From positions 1,520,001 through 1,584,000 of the forward strand of contig NZ_CP102258.1 in NCBI RefSeq assembly GCF_025146565.1: DNA of 64,000 nt, given 5' to 3'. The notes under the pieces were generated by a model. The model saw only the letters and a list, made by a program, of their open reading frames with translations, made no database searches and was not told where the DNA came from. This stretch comes from Bacteroides eggerthii. GTDB taxonomy: Bacteria > Bacteroidota > Bacteroidia > Bacteroidales > Bacteroidaceae. The translations under genes and the position numbers were made by a program. Position 1 is the first letter of the stretch. Each line of letters starts with the position of its first letter. Below, piece by piece: positions 43,253 to 52,290 of this stretch.

Positions 43253-44179
43253 ATGAGTACAACATCTCGTTATAATGAATTTCCCGCGTTTCTGAAACGT
43301 TATTTCCCATATAAAGTGCAGAAAATTTCGTTGAATGCAGGTTTCACTTGTCCCAATCGTGACGGAAATAAAGGATATGGCGGTTGTACCTATTGCAATA
43401 ACCAGACTTTTAATCCGGACTACTGCCGCACAGAGAAACCGATATGTTTGCAACTGGAGGAAGGAAAACGTTTCTTCGCCCATAAATATCCGGAAATGAA
43501 GTATCTGGCCTACTTTCAGGCTTATACAAATACATACGGCGAATTGGAGTCTTTGAAACGGAAATATGAAGAGGCGCTGTCAGTAGAAGGAGTGGTAGGG
43601 CTGGTCATCGGCACTCGCCCGGATTGTATGCCGGATGATCTGCTCCGGTATTTGGAAAGCATCAATAAGCATACTTTCCTTTTGGTGGAATATGGCATTG
43701 AGAGTACTTGTGATGAAACACTCCGCCGAATTAATCGCGGGCATACTTTTCAGACCACCGCTGATGCAGTGTGCCGGACGGCGGCTTGTGGCATATTGAC
43801 AGGCGGGCATGTGATTCTGGGCTTGCCGGGCGAAACCCGTCAAAGTATCGTGGCACAGGCGCATGATTTGTCGCAACTACCGCTTACTACGCTGAAAATT
43901 CATCAGTTACAGCTGATACGGGGTACTCGTATGGCTTTGGAATATGAGCAGAACCCCGAAGACTTCCACCTCTTTGATGTAGAGGAGTATATTGATCTTG
44001 TTGTAGACTATGTGGAACATCTTCGTCCGGACATTGTTTTGGAGCGTTTTGTTTCGCAGTCTCCGAAAGACTTACTTATAGCACCGGACTGGGGACTGAA
44101 AAATTATGAATTTAACCACCGGGTTCAAAAAAGAATGAAAGAACTTGATGCATATCAAGGGAAGAAGTATGAAATGTGA
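43253..44179 (+). CDS. TIGR01212/YhcC-type radical SAM protein
   Basis: A 308-residue radical SAM protein. The cluster motif is spread as CPNRDGNKGYGGCTYC near residues 24-39, the CX9CX2C-like spacing seen in the YhcC family. GIESTCDETLRRINRGH and GGHVILGLPGETRQS are typical for the family. Its role is not settled. A TATTTTTG box at 43225-43232 lies just upstream. Confidence 0.88.
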   Translation: MSTTSRYNEFPAFLKRYFPYKVQKISLNAGFTCPNRDGNKGYGGCTYCNNQTFNPDYCRTEKPICLQLEEGKRFFAHKYPEMKYLAYFQAYTNTYGELESLKRKYEEALSVEGVVGLVIGTRPDCMPDDLLRYLESINKHTFLLVEYGIESTCDETLRRINRGHTFQTTADAVCRTAACGILTGGHVILGLPGETRQSIVAQAHDLSQLPLTTLKIHQLQLIRGTRMALEYEQNPEDFHLFDVEEYIDLVVDYVEHLRPDIVLERFVSQSPKDLLIAPDWGLKNYEFNHRVQKRMKELDAYQGKKYEM

Positions 44180-44241
44180 GAAAAAAGCCTTATTTTTGCC
44201 GTTGCTAAATATGGAATCAATCTAAATAGAGGATAAAAACA

Positions 44242-45441
44242 ATGAACCCAAAAACAGTGATAAAAGGAAAAATCCACTACGTGGGAGTGAATGATCGCAA
44301 TAAGCATTTGTTTGAAGGTATGTGGCCATTGCCTTATGGAGTGTCTTATAACTCCTACCTGATAGACGATGAAACAGTTGCATTGATCGATACGGTAGAC
44401 ATTTGTTACTTTGAGGTTTATCTTCGGAAAATAAAAAGTATCATTGGCGAACGCCCTATTCAGTATCTTATCATCAACCACATGGAGCCAGATCATTCCG
44501 GATCTATTCGCTTAATCAAACAACATTATCCCGACATCATTATAGTTGGCAATAAGCAGACTTTCGGTATGATAGAAGGATTTTATGGCGTAACGGGCGA
44601 GCAATATATGGTGAAAGATGAGGATTTTCTGGCTTTAGGGCACCATAAACTCCGTTTCTATATGACACCTATGGTGCATTGGCCCGAAACAATGATGACC
44701 TTTGATGAAACGGAAGGGGTGCTTTTTTCCGGTGACGGCTTCGGTTGCTTCGGTACGCTCGACGGAGGTTTCCTGGATACGCGTATGAATCTGGATAAGT
44801 ATTGGGATGAAATGGTACGTTACTATTCTAATATCGTAGGTAAATACGGTTCTCCTGTACAGAAGGCTTTGGCAAAGTTGGGCGGATTGCCTATCTCTAC
44901 CATTTGTTCCACTCATGGACCTGTGTGGACGGACAATATAGCCAAGGTTATCGGTATCTACGACCGTCTGAGCCGTTATGCAGCTGAGGAAGGTGTAGTC
45001 ATAGTCTACGGTTCCATGTATGGCAATACCGAACAAATGGCAGAGGCAATAGCTGCGGAACTTTCCGTTCAGGGCATCAAGAACATCGTGATGCACAATG
45101 TCAGCAAGAGCAATCCTTCTTATATCATAGCCGATATATTCAAATACCGGGGACTGATTGTGGGTAGTCCCACTTATAGCAATCAGATTTATCCGGAAAT
45201 AGAATCGCTGCTTTCCAAAATACTGGTACGCGAGGTGAAAGGACGTTATTTGGGCTATTTCGGTTCATTCTGTTGGGCAGGTGCTGCAGTGAAGCGCATG
45301 GGTGAATTTGCTGAAAAAAGTAAATTTGAAATCGTAGGTGACCCGGTGGAAATGAAGCAGGCTATGAAGGACATCACCTATGAGCAATGCGAACTCTTGG
45401 CGCGTGCTATGGCAGAACGTTTGAAGAAAGACAGGAAATAA
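44242..45441 (+). CDS. Flavodiiron protein (FprA-type)
   Basis: A 399-residue A-type flavoprotein. The N-terminal metallo-beta-lactamase domain has the diiron ligands in INHMEPDHSGS near residue 80 and STHGPVW near 222. The C-terminal flavodoxin domain binds FMN through VYGSMYGNTEQMAEAI near 255. Such proteins reduce oxygen or nitric oxide in the cytoplasm and protect anaerobes. A TATTTTTG box lies at 44191-44198. It is a single-gene unit. Confidence 0.94.
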   Translation: MNPKTVIKGKIHYVGVNDRNKHLFEGMWPLPYGVSYNSYLIDDETVALIDTVDICYFEVYLRKIKSIIGERPIQYLIINHMEPDHSGSIRLIKQHYPDIIIVGNKQTFGMIEGFYGVTGEQYMVKDEDFLALGHHKLRFYMTPMVHWPETMMTFDETEGVLFSGDGFGCFGTLDGGFLDTRMNLDKYWDEMVRYYSNIVGKYGSPVQKALAKLGGLPISTICSTHGPVWTDNIAKVIGIYDRLSRYAAEEGVVIVYGSMYGNTEQMAEAIAAELSVQGIKNIVMHNVSKSNPSYIIADIFKYRGLIVGSPTYSNQIYPEIESLLSKILVREVKGRYLGYFGSFCWAGAAVKRMGEFAEKSKFEIVGDPVEMKQAMKDITYEQCELLARAMAERLKKDRK

Positions 45442-45550
45442 TCAGTAATTACAAATTACGGATGTCTCTCTTTCCCCCGTTTCATTTGGCGTACTTCGTA
45501 TTTTGTAATTCATGATAGAACAAATTTATTAACCTAATAAAGTAATTGTA

Positions 45551-46363
45551 ATGAGACTAATCATTCAACCGGATTATCAATCCGTATCACAGTGGGCGGC
45601 GCATTATGTAGCTGCCAAAATCAAAGCCGCTAATCCCACACCCGAAAAACCGTTTGTATTGGGATGTCCTACCGGTTCTTCTCCTTTGGGGATGTATAAG
45701 GCTTTAATCGACCTGAATAAGAAAGGCATCGTGTCTTTTCAGAATGTAGTGACTTTCAATATGGATGAATATGTCGGCTTGCCGAAGGAACATCCCGAAA
45801 GCTATTATTCTTTTATGTGGAACAACTTTTTCAGCCACATTGACATCAAACCGGAAAATACCAATATCTTGAATGGCAATGCCGCCGACCTCGATGCGGA
45901 GTGTGCACGCTATGAAGAAAAAATTAAGTCATATGGTGGCATTGACCTCTTTATGGGCGGTATTGGTCCAGATGGGCACATTGCATTCAACGAACCGGGT
46001 TCTTCCTTGTCTTCGCGCACTCGTCAGAAGACATTGACTACCGACACTATTATTGCTAATTCCCGTTTCTTTGATAATGACGTAAACAAAGTGCCTAAGA
46101 CATCGTTGACAGTAGGCGTGGGTACTGTGCTCAGTGCAAGAGAGGTGATGATTATCGTAAACGGTCATAACAAAGCTCGTGCGCTGTATCATGCAGTAGA
46201 AGGCCCTATCATGCAGATGTGGACAATCAGTGCCCTGCAAATGCACGAAAAGGGCATTATCGTTTGTGACGATGCTGCTACGGTAGAGTTGAAGGTAGGT
46301 ACTTATCGCTACTTCAAGGATATCGAAGCTGAGCATCTGGAGCCGGCATCTTTGTTGAAGTAA
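45551..46363 (+). CDS. nagB: Glucosamine-6-phosphate deaminase
   Basis: A 270-residue enzyme converting glucosamine-6-phosphate to fructose-6-phosphate and ammonia. [17 protein letters not shown] near the N-terminus binds phosphate, FNMDEYVGL holds the catalytic Asp, and [18 protein letters not shown] near residues 136-153 holds the catalytic His region. Length matches E. coli NagB (266). A terminator follows. Confidence 0.96.
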   Translation: MRLIIQPDYQSVSQWAAHYVAAKIKAANPTPEKPFVLGCPTGSSPLGMYKALIDLNKKGIVSFQNVVTFNMDEYVGLPKEHPESYYSFMWNNFFSHIDIKPENTNILNGNAADLDAECARYEEKIKSYGGIDLFMGGIGPDGHIAFNEPGSSLSSRTRQKTLTTDTIIANSRFFDNDVNKVPKTSLTVGVGTVLSAREVMIIVNGHNKARALYHAVEGPIMQMWTISALQMHEKGIIVCDDAATVELKVGTYRYFKDIEAEHLEPASLLK

Positions 46364-46384
46364 AGGAGTATTACATATAAATGT

Positions 46385-46425
46385 CTGCCCGTTCTTTCGT
46401 TATAGGAGGAATGGGCAGTTTTATT
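46385..46425 (+). terminator. Terminator after nagB
   Basis: CTGCCC (46385-46390) pairs with GGGCAG (46413-46418), with further TTC/GAA pairing inside, followed by TTTTATTT. Confidence 0.7.
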
Positions 46426-46443
46426 TATAGCTATATCCTTTTG

Positions 46444-47454
46444 TTACTTTTCTCCATCCAGGTATCCCTTTTTGAACATATCGACAAAAAGGAAGAAAAG
46501 GGAAAGTAGCAGCGGACCGAAAATGACACCCATGAATCCGAAAAGAGAAAGGCCGATGACCACTCCGAAGATAGTGATAAGCGGATGAATGTCCGCCATT
46601 TTCTTTTGGATAATAAAACGTATCAGGTTATCAAGCTGTGAGATGACAAGGGCACCGAAGGCTGCCAGGCCAATGGCTTGGAGCCAATTGCCAATCAATG
46701 CCATATATATGGCTATGGGGACCCATATCAGTGCTGTGCCTACCATGGGAACAACGCTGGCAAATCCTGTCAGGAAGCCTGAAAACAGAATATTGGGAGC
46801 GCCGAATATCCAATAGCCTATCATTGCTACTCCGCCTTGTATTATGGCAAGCAGGGGGATGCCAATGGCATTGGAGCGGACAATCATATTGATTTCGTGC
46901 ACTACATTCTGTGTGTTGGTTTCATTGAAAGGAAGAATTCCGTTGACGTACTGTTCCATTTTTTTTCCGCCTATCAGCATGAAGTAGAGAACGAAGACGA
47001 GCACAAACATATTTACAGCAAAGCTGCTGATGCCGCCCATTAGGGTTTGTCCGATGCGTGGCAGGGATGAGAGAACGAAAGAAAGGCTATCTCCTCCCAG
47101 TATGTTGTATCCGGTTTTTGCCTTGATGATAGCAGCCGTTTGTTCAAATGGTGCGATAATGGCTTGCGGATCAAGATTGATGTTTTGCAGGTTTATTATT
47201 GCCAGCCATACAACCAATGCTAAAGGAATGAGAAAACATAAAATAGCTTCTGCTGTGATGATCGTGGCAGCTATGCTCCGTTTCATCTTTCGCTTCTCGG
47301 ACAAATAGATCATTTGGCGTCTGACCAGTATATAAATGGTCAATGCTCCCAATAAACCGCTTAAGAAAGGGGTAATCTGTCTGAACAGTATGATTCCTAA
47401 TCCAATGATGATGATAATCAGGGAATATTTCCAGTATTGTTCTTTTGTACTCAT
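46444..47454 (-). CDS. AI-2E family transporter (PerM-like)
   Basis: A 336-residue membrane protein of the AI-2E/PerM family, with about eight helices. It has the paired N-terminal helices typical of the family (IIIIGLGIILFRQITPFLSG), a QGGVAMIGYWIFGAPN segment near 205 and GVVIGLSLFGFMGVIFGPLLLSL near the end. Members export small molecules or exchange ions; the substrate is unknown here. Confidence 0.88.
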   Translation of the reverse strand: MSTKEQYWKYSLIIIIIGLGIILFRQITPFLSGLLGALTIYILVRRQMIYLSEKRKMKRSIAATIITAEAILCFLIPLALVVWLAIINLQNINLDPQAIIAPFEQTAAIIKAKTGYNILGGDSLSFVLSSLPRIGQTLMGGISSFAVNMFVLVFVLYFMLIGGKKMEQYVNGILPFNETNTQNVVHEINMIVRSNAIGIPLLAIIQGGVAMIGYWIFGAPNILFSGFLTGFASVVPMVGTALIWVPIAIYMALIGNWLQAIGLAAFGALVISQLDNLIRFIIQKKMADIHPLITIFGVVIGLSLFGFMGVIFGPLLLSLFFLFVDMFKKGYLDGEK

Positions 47455-47530
47455 AGAGTTTGTTGCTTCTTTTGAGAAAGAAACATAACAACGACTGAAA
47501 AGGTTTTGAAAAGTATGGAGAGACTAATTA

Positions 47531-48145
47531 TTATCCTTCATCCAGCCAGCCTTTTCCCTGACGTACGATTTCTGCTTCGCCATTGGTACAGTCTACTATT
47601 GTGGAGCTTTCGATGCCGCCTATGCCGCCATCGATTACCAAATCTACGATATTGCCGAACTTTTCATCAATCAATTCGGGGTCGGTACAGTATTCAATAT
47701 CCTCGTTTTCTTCATAGGGAAGGGTTGTGGTCATGATAGGAGCATCCAGAAAGCGTGCCAGTTCTTGAATAATCGGGTTGTCGGGCATACGGATACCTAC
47801 TTCCTTACGGTTGCGGAAAATCTTTGGGAGACGGACAGTACCATTTAAGATGAAAGTAAAAGGACCCGGTAAGTTGCGTTTCATTAACTTGAACGTATTG
47901 TTGTCGAATTTGGCATATTCGCTAATACTGCTCAGGTCATAGCAGATGATGGAAAGATTGTTTTTTTTCGGGTCAATAGCCTTGAGCTGGCAGATGCGTT
48001 CTATCGCACGCTCTTTTAATCCATGACAGCCGATAGCATACATGGTATCGGTAGGGTAGATGATGATTCCGCCGTTGTTCAGGATGTCGATTACTTGTTG
48101 TAAATCTGCCGCACTGTTGTTTTTCTCATAAAGTTTCAGAAGCAT
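47531..48145 (-). CDS. Sua5/YciO/YrdC family protein
   Basis: A 204-residue YrdC-domain protein. IIIYPTDTMYAIGC near residue 32 and the LPGPFTFIL segment near 92 are family marks. Proteins of this fold make threonylcarbamoyl-AMP for tRNA t6A modification; the single-domain form resembles YciO, so the activity is less certain than for Sua5 or TsaC. Confidence 0.88.
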   Translation of the reverse strand: MLLKLYEKNNSAADLQQVIDILNNGGIIIYPTDTMYAIGCHGLKERAIERICQLKAIDPKKNNLSIICYDLSSISEYAKFDNNTFKLMKRNLPGPFTFILNGTVRLPKIFRNRKEVGIRMPDNPIIQELARFLDAPIMTTTLPYEENEDIEYCTDPELIDEKFGNIVDLVIDGGIGGIESSTIVDCTNGEAEIVRQGKGWLDEG

Positions 48146-48208
48146 GATACTATCGGATTAATAAGTTGGGCGTAAAAATACTCGTAAATATTCTCAAAAG
48201 CAAGAGAA

Positions 48209-49951
48209 TCACCTTTTTAGCATCTCTTTCTCTAATTTTTTAATCTTCTTCCATGCCTCTTTGAATTTGGGGCAGAGTGCAACGGCTTTTTCATAGTTCT
48301 TCATGGCGGCTTCTTTCATCTCCAGTTTGAGACACTCGTCGCCCATGATGATGTATTCGCGGGCGTATTTCACCAAAGACTTTTCTTTTTCAATAGCCGC
48401 TTGCTTCAAAGAGCGGTTTTCTTCGCGCAGCCGATTGATGATGTTTAGTTTCTTACGGATAAGGCGTTGCACAACAGGCTTCTCTATGTCATAGCGGGAA
48501 TGGATCGCTTTGAAAAATTCGTTGAGGAAAGTATCGAAGTCGCCTTTATCAAACGCTTTGGTTGCCGCTGCGTATTGTACGTCTGCCTGTGCCTGTTTCA
48601 GGGCGCGGTCAATGGCCTGGCGGTTATTGAAACGTTCGGCAAATCCTATGATTTCGGGACGCACAAATACGTCGGCACGACTGACGGGCTTCTTCAGTTG
48701 TATTCCTTCCAAAGAGGTACATCGGCTGAGTGCCACATATGCCTGCCCGCCGGCAAATACTCCTCCGGTGAAGTCGATAACCGCCCGGCTGAAAGTCAGT
48801 CCCTGACTTTTATGAATGGTGATGGCCCATGCTAACCGTATGGGGTATTGGGTAAACGTACCCAACTCTTCTTCTTCGATTTGTTTCTTCTCCTCGTTGT
48901 ATTTATAACGGATGTTCCGCCATGATTCCCGCTTCACATCACACTCCTTGCCGTCGTCCGTAATGACATAGAGTGTTTCTTCAAAGGGATCGAAACCACT
49001 GATGATGCCGATTGTGCCATTTACCCAGCGGCGGTCGAAGTCATTTTTTATGAAGATGATTTGAGCACCCGGTTTGAGCACCAGTTCCTGTGAGGTGGGA
49101 AGGCTGCTTTCGGGGAAGTCGCCTGTGATTTCACCGCTGAATGTAACGGGTTCTCCCGGCAGTTCTGCAAGTTTCTTGTCATTGATATGGTCCACATTGT
49201 CGCGGCGGGTGGCGAGAGTGATATACATATCCGCTTCGGACTCCTCTATTTGTGTGCCATAGCGGGTGTTGAGCAGTTGAAGGTCGGTAGCGCCCACTGT
49301 ATTGTTTCGTATGTGGTCCAATACGCCGACAAATGTTGCATCCGTTTGGCGATAGACTTTTTGCAGTTCGATCGATACAAGATCTATCTGATTGAAAACT
49401 CTTGCAGAGAAAAAATAGGGAGTGGGATAGAAGCGATTCAGTATTTCCCGTTCGTCTCCTTTCACCACAGGCTCCAACTGAAAGACATCACCCACCAGCA
49501 GGATTTGTTTTCCGCCGAAAGGTTCCCGGAGATTGCGTGAATAGACACGTAAGATGCGGTCGACAGCGTCGATGATGTCTGCCCGCACCATGGAAATCTC
49601 GTCGATGATAATCAGTTCCAGTTCTTCGAGCAGTTTACGATGAGGTTTGGTGTACTTGAAAAATTCATGGATACGACCTCGTTGTAAGCTGAAGTCGGGA
49701 TTGTCGGGCAGGAGAGGATAAAACGGCAGTTTGAAGAAACTGTGTAATGTGCTTCCTCCGGCATTGATAGCGGCAATTCCCGTAGGAGCCAATACCACAT
49801 GCTTCTTCTTGGTATGCTCGCAGATATACCGGAGAAAAGTGGACTTGCCTGTACCCGCTTTTCCCGTCAGGAAAACGGACTGGCGAGTGTACTGAATGAG
49901 GTTCAAAGCATCTTGAAACTCCTTGTTCTGGGTGTCGGGTACAAAAGACAA
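48209..49951 (-). CDS. Pif1/RecD-like helicase
   Basis: A 580-residue SF1B helicase. Walker A GKAGTGKSTFL near residue 30, Walker B LIIIDEISMV near 113, GDVFQLEPV, and the late motifs TIHKSQGLTFSRAVIDF and AYVALSRCTSLEGI near 385-420. The C-terminal 120 residues are lysine/glutamate-rich with a coiled-coil/TPR-like look. It probably unwinds 5'-tailed DNA. The start is a TTG at 49951: a stop lies in frame just upstream and there is no ATG before the Walker A motif. Confidence 0.9.
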   Translation of the reverse strand: MSFVPDTQNKEFQDALNLIQYTRQSVFLTGKAGTGKSTFLRYICEHTKKKHVVLAPTGIAAINAGGSTLHSFFKLPFYPLLPDNPDFSLQRGRIHEFFKYTKPHRKLLEELELIIIDEISMVRADIIDAVDRILRVYSRNLREPFGGKQILLVGDVFQLEPVVKGDEREILNRFYPTPYFFSARVFNQIDLVSIELQKVYRQTDATFVGVLDHIRNNTVGATDLQLLNTRYGTQIEESEADMYITLATRRDNVDHINDKKLAELPGEPVTFSGEITGDFPESSLPTSQELVLKPGAQIIFIKNDFDRRWVNGTIGIISGFDPFEETLYVITDDGKECDVKRESWRNIRYKYNEEKKQIEEEELGTFTQYPIRLAWAITIHKSQGLTFSRAVIDFTGGVFAGGQAYVALSRCTSLEGIQLKKPVSRADVFVRPEIIGFAERFNNRQAIDRALKQAQADVQYAAATKAFDKGDFDTFLNEFFKAIHSRYDIEKPVVQRLIRKKLNIINRLREENRSLKQAAIEKEKSLVKYAREYIIMGDECLKLEMKEAAMKNYEKAVALCPKFKEAWKKIKKLEKEMLKR

Positions 49952-49983
49952 GTTATCGGTAATTTAGTAATTGATATTAGTAA

Positions 49984-50775
49984 TTATTCCAAAATCCCAA
50001 AGTGTTTTAGTGCATCGGCTATGCCGTTGTCGTCAACACTTGCTGTGACATAATCGGCTATGACTTTCACATCGTCTTTGGCGTTGCCCATAGCAACTCC
50101 GATGCCTGCATGGCGTAGCATGCTGATGTCATTCCCGCCGTCGCCGAAAGCCATTGTCTCTTCCAGGCGGATACCGAAATGCCGGATTATTTCATCAATG
50201 CCATGCTGTTTGGTATTACCTTTGGCGGTGACATCCACAAAAGCCGGATGCCAGCGTCCCATTTCACAGTTGGGAAGAAAGGGTACTATCATTTGCTCTT
50301 CTTCGGCATTGATGAAAGGCGTTAACTGGTAAAACTCTTTGTTGGAATGGTTGTTGGTATAGGGTTGTGGTTCAATCGGGTCTGTTTTGAGTTGATTATT
50401 GAATATTTCCGTTACAATCTCACCCGGTTGGTTTGCACAAATATCATGTTCGCCTACGAGTATGCAGGGAATATTACGTTCGTGGCAGAATTTTGTCAGT
50501 ATGTCCACTTCGGTTGTCGGAATGGGGCTTTTGTAGATGACGGTATCGTCTACAAAACAATAGGCGCCATTCATGGTGATGTAGCCGTCTATCAGCTTCC
50601 GGTCTTGCAGAGGGGCGAGGTTATTGATGATGACGCGCGGGCGACCGGTTGCGATGAATATCTGTATGCCTTTGGCCTTAGCGGCTTCCAGTGCTTCGAT
50701 GGTGGAAGTGGGAATCAGGTGAGTCTTGAAGCTCACCAGTGTGCCGTCAATGTCAAAAAACAGAGCTTTAATCAT
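49984..50775 (-). CDS. Cof-type HAD-IIB phosphatase
   Basis: A 263-residue sugar-phosphatase-like HAD protein. FDIDGTLVSFKT is motif I, IATGRPR motif II, and FGDGGNDISMLRHAGIGVAMGNA the C-terminal motif typical of Cof/YidA proteins. The substrate is unknown; family members dephosphorylate sugar phosphates or flavin/PLP precursors. Start 50775 is used because the HAD motif starts at residue 6 from there; the frame extends to 50802. Confidence 0.88.
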   Translation of the reverse strand: MIKALFFDIDGTLVSFKTHLIPTSTIEALEAAKAKGIQIFIATGRPRVIINNLAPLQDRKLIDGYITMNGAYCFVDDTVIYKSPIPTTEVDILTKFCHERNIPCILVGEHDICANQPGEIVTEIFNNQLKTDPIEPQPYTNNHSNKEFYQLTPFINAEEEQMIVPFLPNCEMGRWHPAFVDVTAKGNTKQHGIDEIIRHFGIRLEETMAFGDGGNDISMLRHAGIGVAMGNAKDDVKVIADYVTASVDDNGIADALKHFGILE

Positions 50776-50931
50776 ATATGTCTCTTTTAAATTGGTTGGC
50801 AAATTTACTTAAAAGCGAAGATATTTCGTACTTTTGCGGTAATTTTGTTTTGTCCGATTAAAATAGAAAATCCAAAGCATATTAATGAGAAAGCATATTG
50901 TCTTTTTCCAAATTAAACTTACTTGAACCTT

Positions 50932-52113
50932 ATGCAGTATAATTTTGATGAAATAATTGAACGTCGCGGTACGGATTCCGTAAAGTGGGACGGTGTACAA
51001 AAGGTATGGGGACGCAATGATTTGCTTCCTATGTGGGTGGCCGATATGGATTTCCGTACGCCGCCTTTCGTAATGGATGCTTTGCGCAAACGCCTTGATC
51101 ATGCGGTTTTGGGATATACCTTTGCTTGTGAAGAATGGTATACTTCCATTTGTAATTGGTTGCACCGGCGCCACCAGTGGGACATCTCACGTGATATGCT
51201 GACATTTGTGCCCGGAATTGTGCGGGGGCAGGCCTTTGCTTTGCAATGTTTTACCCGACCGGGGGATAAGGTAATGGTGATGACTCCGGTATATCACCCC
51301 TTTTTCCTGGTGACCGAACGTTTAGGACGTGAAGTCGTCTATTCTCCGCTTGATTTGTGTGAAGGTCACTATCATATTGATTTTGCACGATTTTCCAGGG
51401 ATATTCAGGGATGTAAGGTACTCATCCTTTGCAATCCCCATAATCCCGGTGGGCGTGTTTGGACGGTTGACGAACTGCGTCGGATAGCGACTGTCTGCAA
51501 AGACAGCGGGACTATGGTCATTTCGGATGAGATACATGCGGACTTAACGTTACCTCCTTATAAGCATCATCCTTTTGCTACTGTATCTGAGGATGCTGCA
51601 AGGATTTCTCTTACTTTCATGGCTCCCAGTAAAGCTTTTAACATGCCCGGATTGGGTAGTTCGTATGCCATAGCGGTTAATGAGGATATTCGTCATCGTT
51701 TTCGTGAGTTCATGGAAGCCGGTGAGTTTTGCGAAGGACATCTGTTGGCCTATATCGGTGCTGCGGCTGCTTATACACAGGGTGAAGAGTGGCTGGAGCA
51801 GATGCTTGGCTATGTAGAGGGTAATATAGATTTTACGGAGAATTATCTGAAAGAGCATGTTCCGGGCATCAGTATGATACGCCCGCAAGCATCTTACCTG
51901 ATTTTCTTGGATTGCCGGGCGTTGGGTTTGTCACAAGAGGAGCTGGTAAGGCTTTTTACAGAAAAGGCTCATTTGGCTCTGAACGACGGAGCAATGTTCG
52001 GTAAACCGGGAGAAGGCTTTATGCGGCTGAATGTCGGTTGTCCTCGTTCTGTTTTGCAAACGGCCTTGCAGCAATTGTCCGCAGCGGTTAAAGAAGAGAA
52101 GGCAAGGATATAA
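50932..52113 (+). CDS. PatB/MalY-type PLP C-S lyase
   Basis: A 393-residue fold-type I PLP enzyme. LPMWVADMDFRTPP near residue 35 is the MalY/PatB signature, LCNPHNPGGRVW near 165 contacts the cofactor, DEIHADL is conserved, and the Schiff-base Lys lies in MAPSKAFNMPGLGSSY near residue 232. It cleaves cystathionine or cysteine conjugates. ATG 50932 is preferred over the TTG at 50923. A TACTTTTG box lies at 50829-50836 and a terminator follows. Confidence 0.92.
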   Translation: MQYNFDEIIERRGTDSVKWDGVQKVWGRNDLLPMWVADMDFRTPPFVMDALRKRLDHAVLGYTFACEEWYTSICNWLHRRHQWDISRDMLTFVPGIVRGQAFALQCFTRPGDKVMVMTPVYHPFFLVTERLGREVVYSPLDLCEGHYHIDFARFSRDIQGCKVLILCNPHNPGGRVWTVDELRRIATVCKDSGTMVISDEIHADLTLPPYKHHPFATVSEDAARISLTFMAPSKAFNMPGLGSSYAIAVNEDIRHRFREFMEAGEFCEGHLLAYIGAAAAYTQGEEWLEQMLGYVEGNIDFTENYLKEHVPGISMIRPQASYLIFLDCRALGLSQEELVRLFTEKAHLALNDGAMFGKPGEGFMRLNVGCPRSVLQTALQQLSAAVKEEKARI

Positions 52114-52139
52114 GGCTTAAATCGTTTTCTTAGATTGTT

Positions 52140-52173
52140 AATCCCTATTGCAGAGCGCAGTAGGGATTTTTTT
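52140..52173 (+). terminator. Rho-independent terminator
   Basis: AATCCCTA (52140-52147) pairs with TAGGGATT (52161-52168), followed by a T-run to 52173. It separates the PatB-like gene from the iron/heme cluster. Confidence 0.85.
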
Positions 52174-52177
52174 GTCT

Positions 52178-52266
52178 TAATTAGACATACCTAATTATAA
52201 TTATCTCATCTTTAAGTTATACTCCGTTTTAGGTATTGTTACCGTTTTTAACTACCCCTACCTTTG
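52178..52266 (+). promoter_or_regulatory. Promoter and dyad of the iron/heme cluster
   Basis: TTG (52236-52238) and TACCTTTG (52259-52266) are 20 bp apart, a near-ideal Bacteroides promoter, 24 bp before the porin ATG. Upstream, TAATTAG-ACATAC-CTAATTA (52178-52197) is a perfect 7-bp dyad in an AT-rich stretch. An iron-responsive regulator is possible but no consensus Fur box is complete. Confidence 0.6.
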
Positions 52267-52290
52267 TCCCAACAAAAATTAAGATAAAAG

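Noticed and set aside
50809..51174. A 121-codon minus-strand frame
   Set aside because: It covers the PatB-type gene start and its promoter on the other strand and has no family features.
52178..52197. Fur box
   Set aside because: The dyad is AT-rich with 7-6-7 symmetry and lacks the GATAAT hexamers of a Fur site; it is kept only as a generic dyad.
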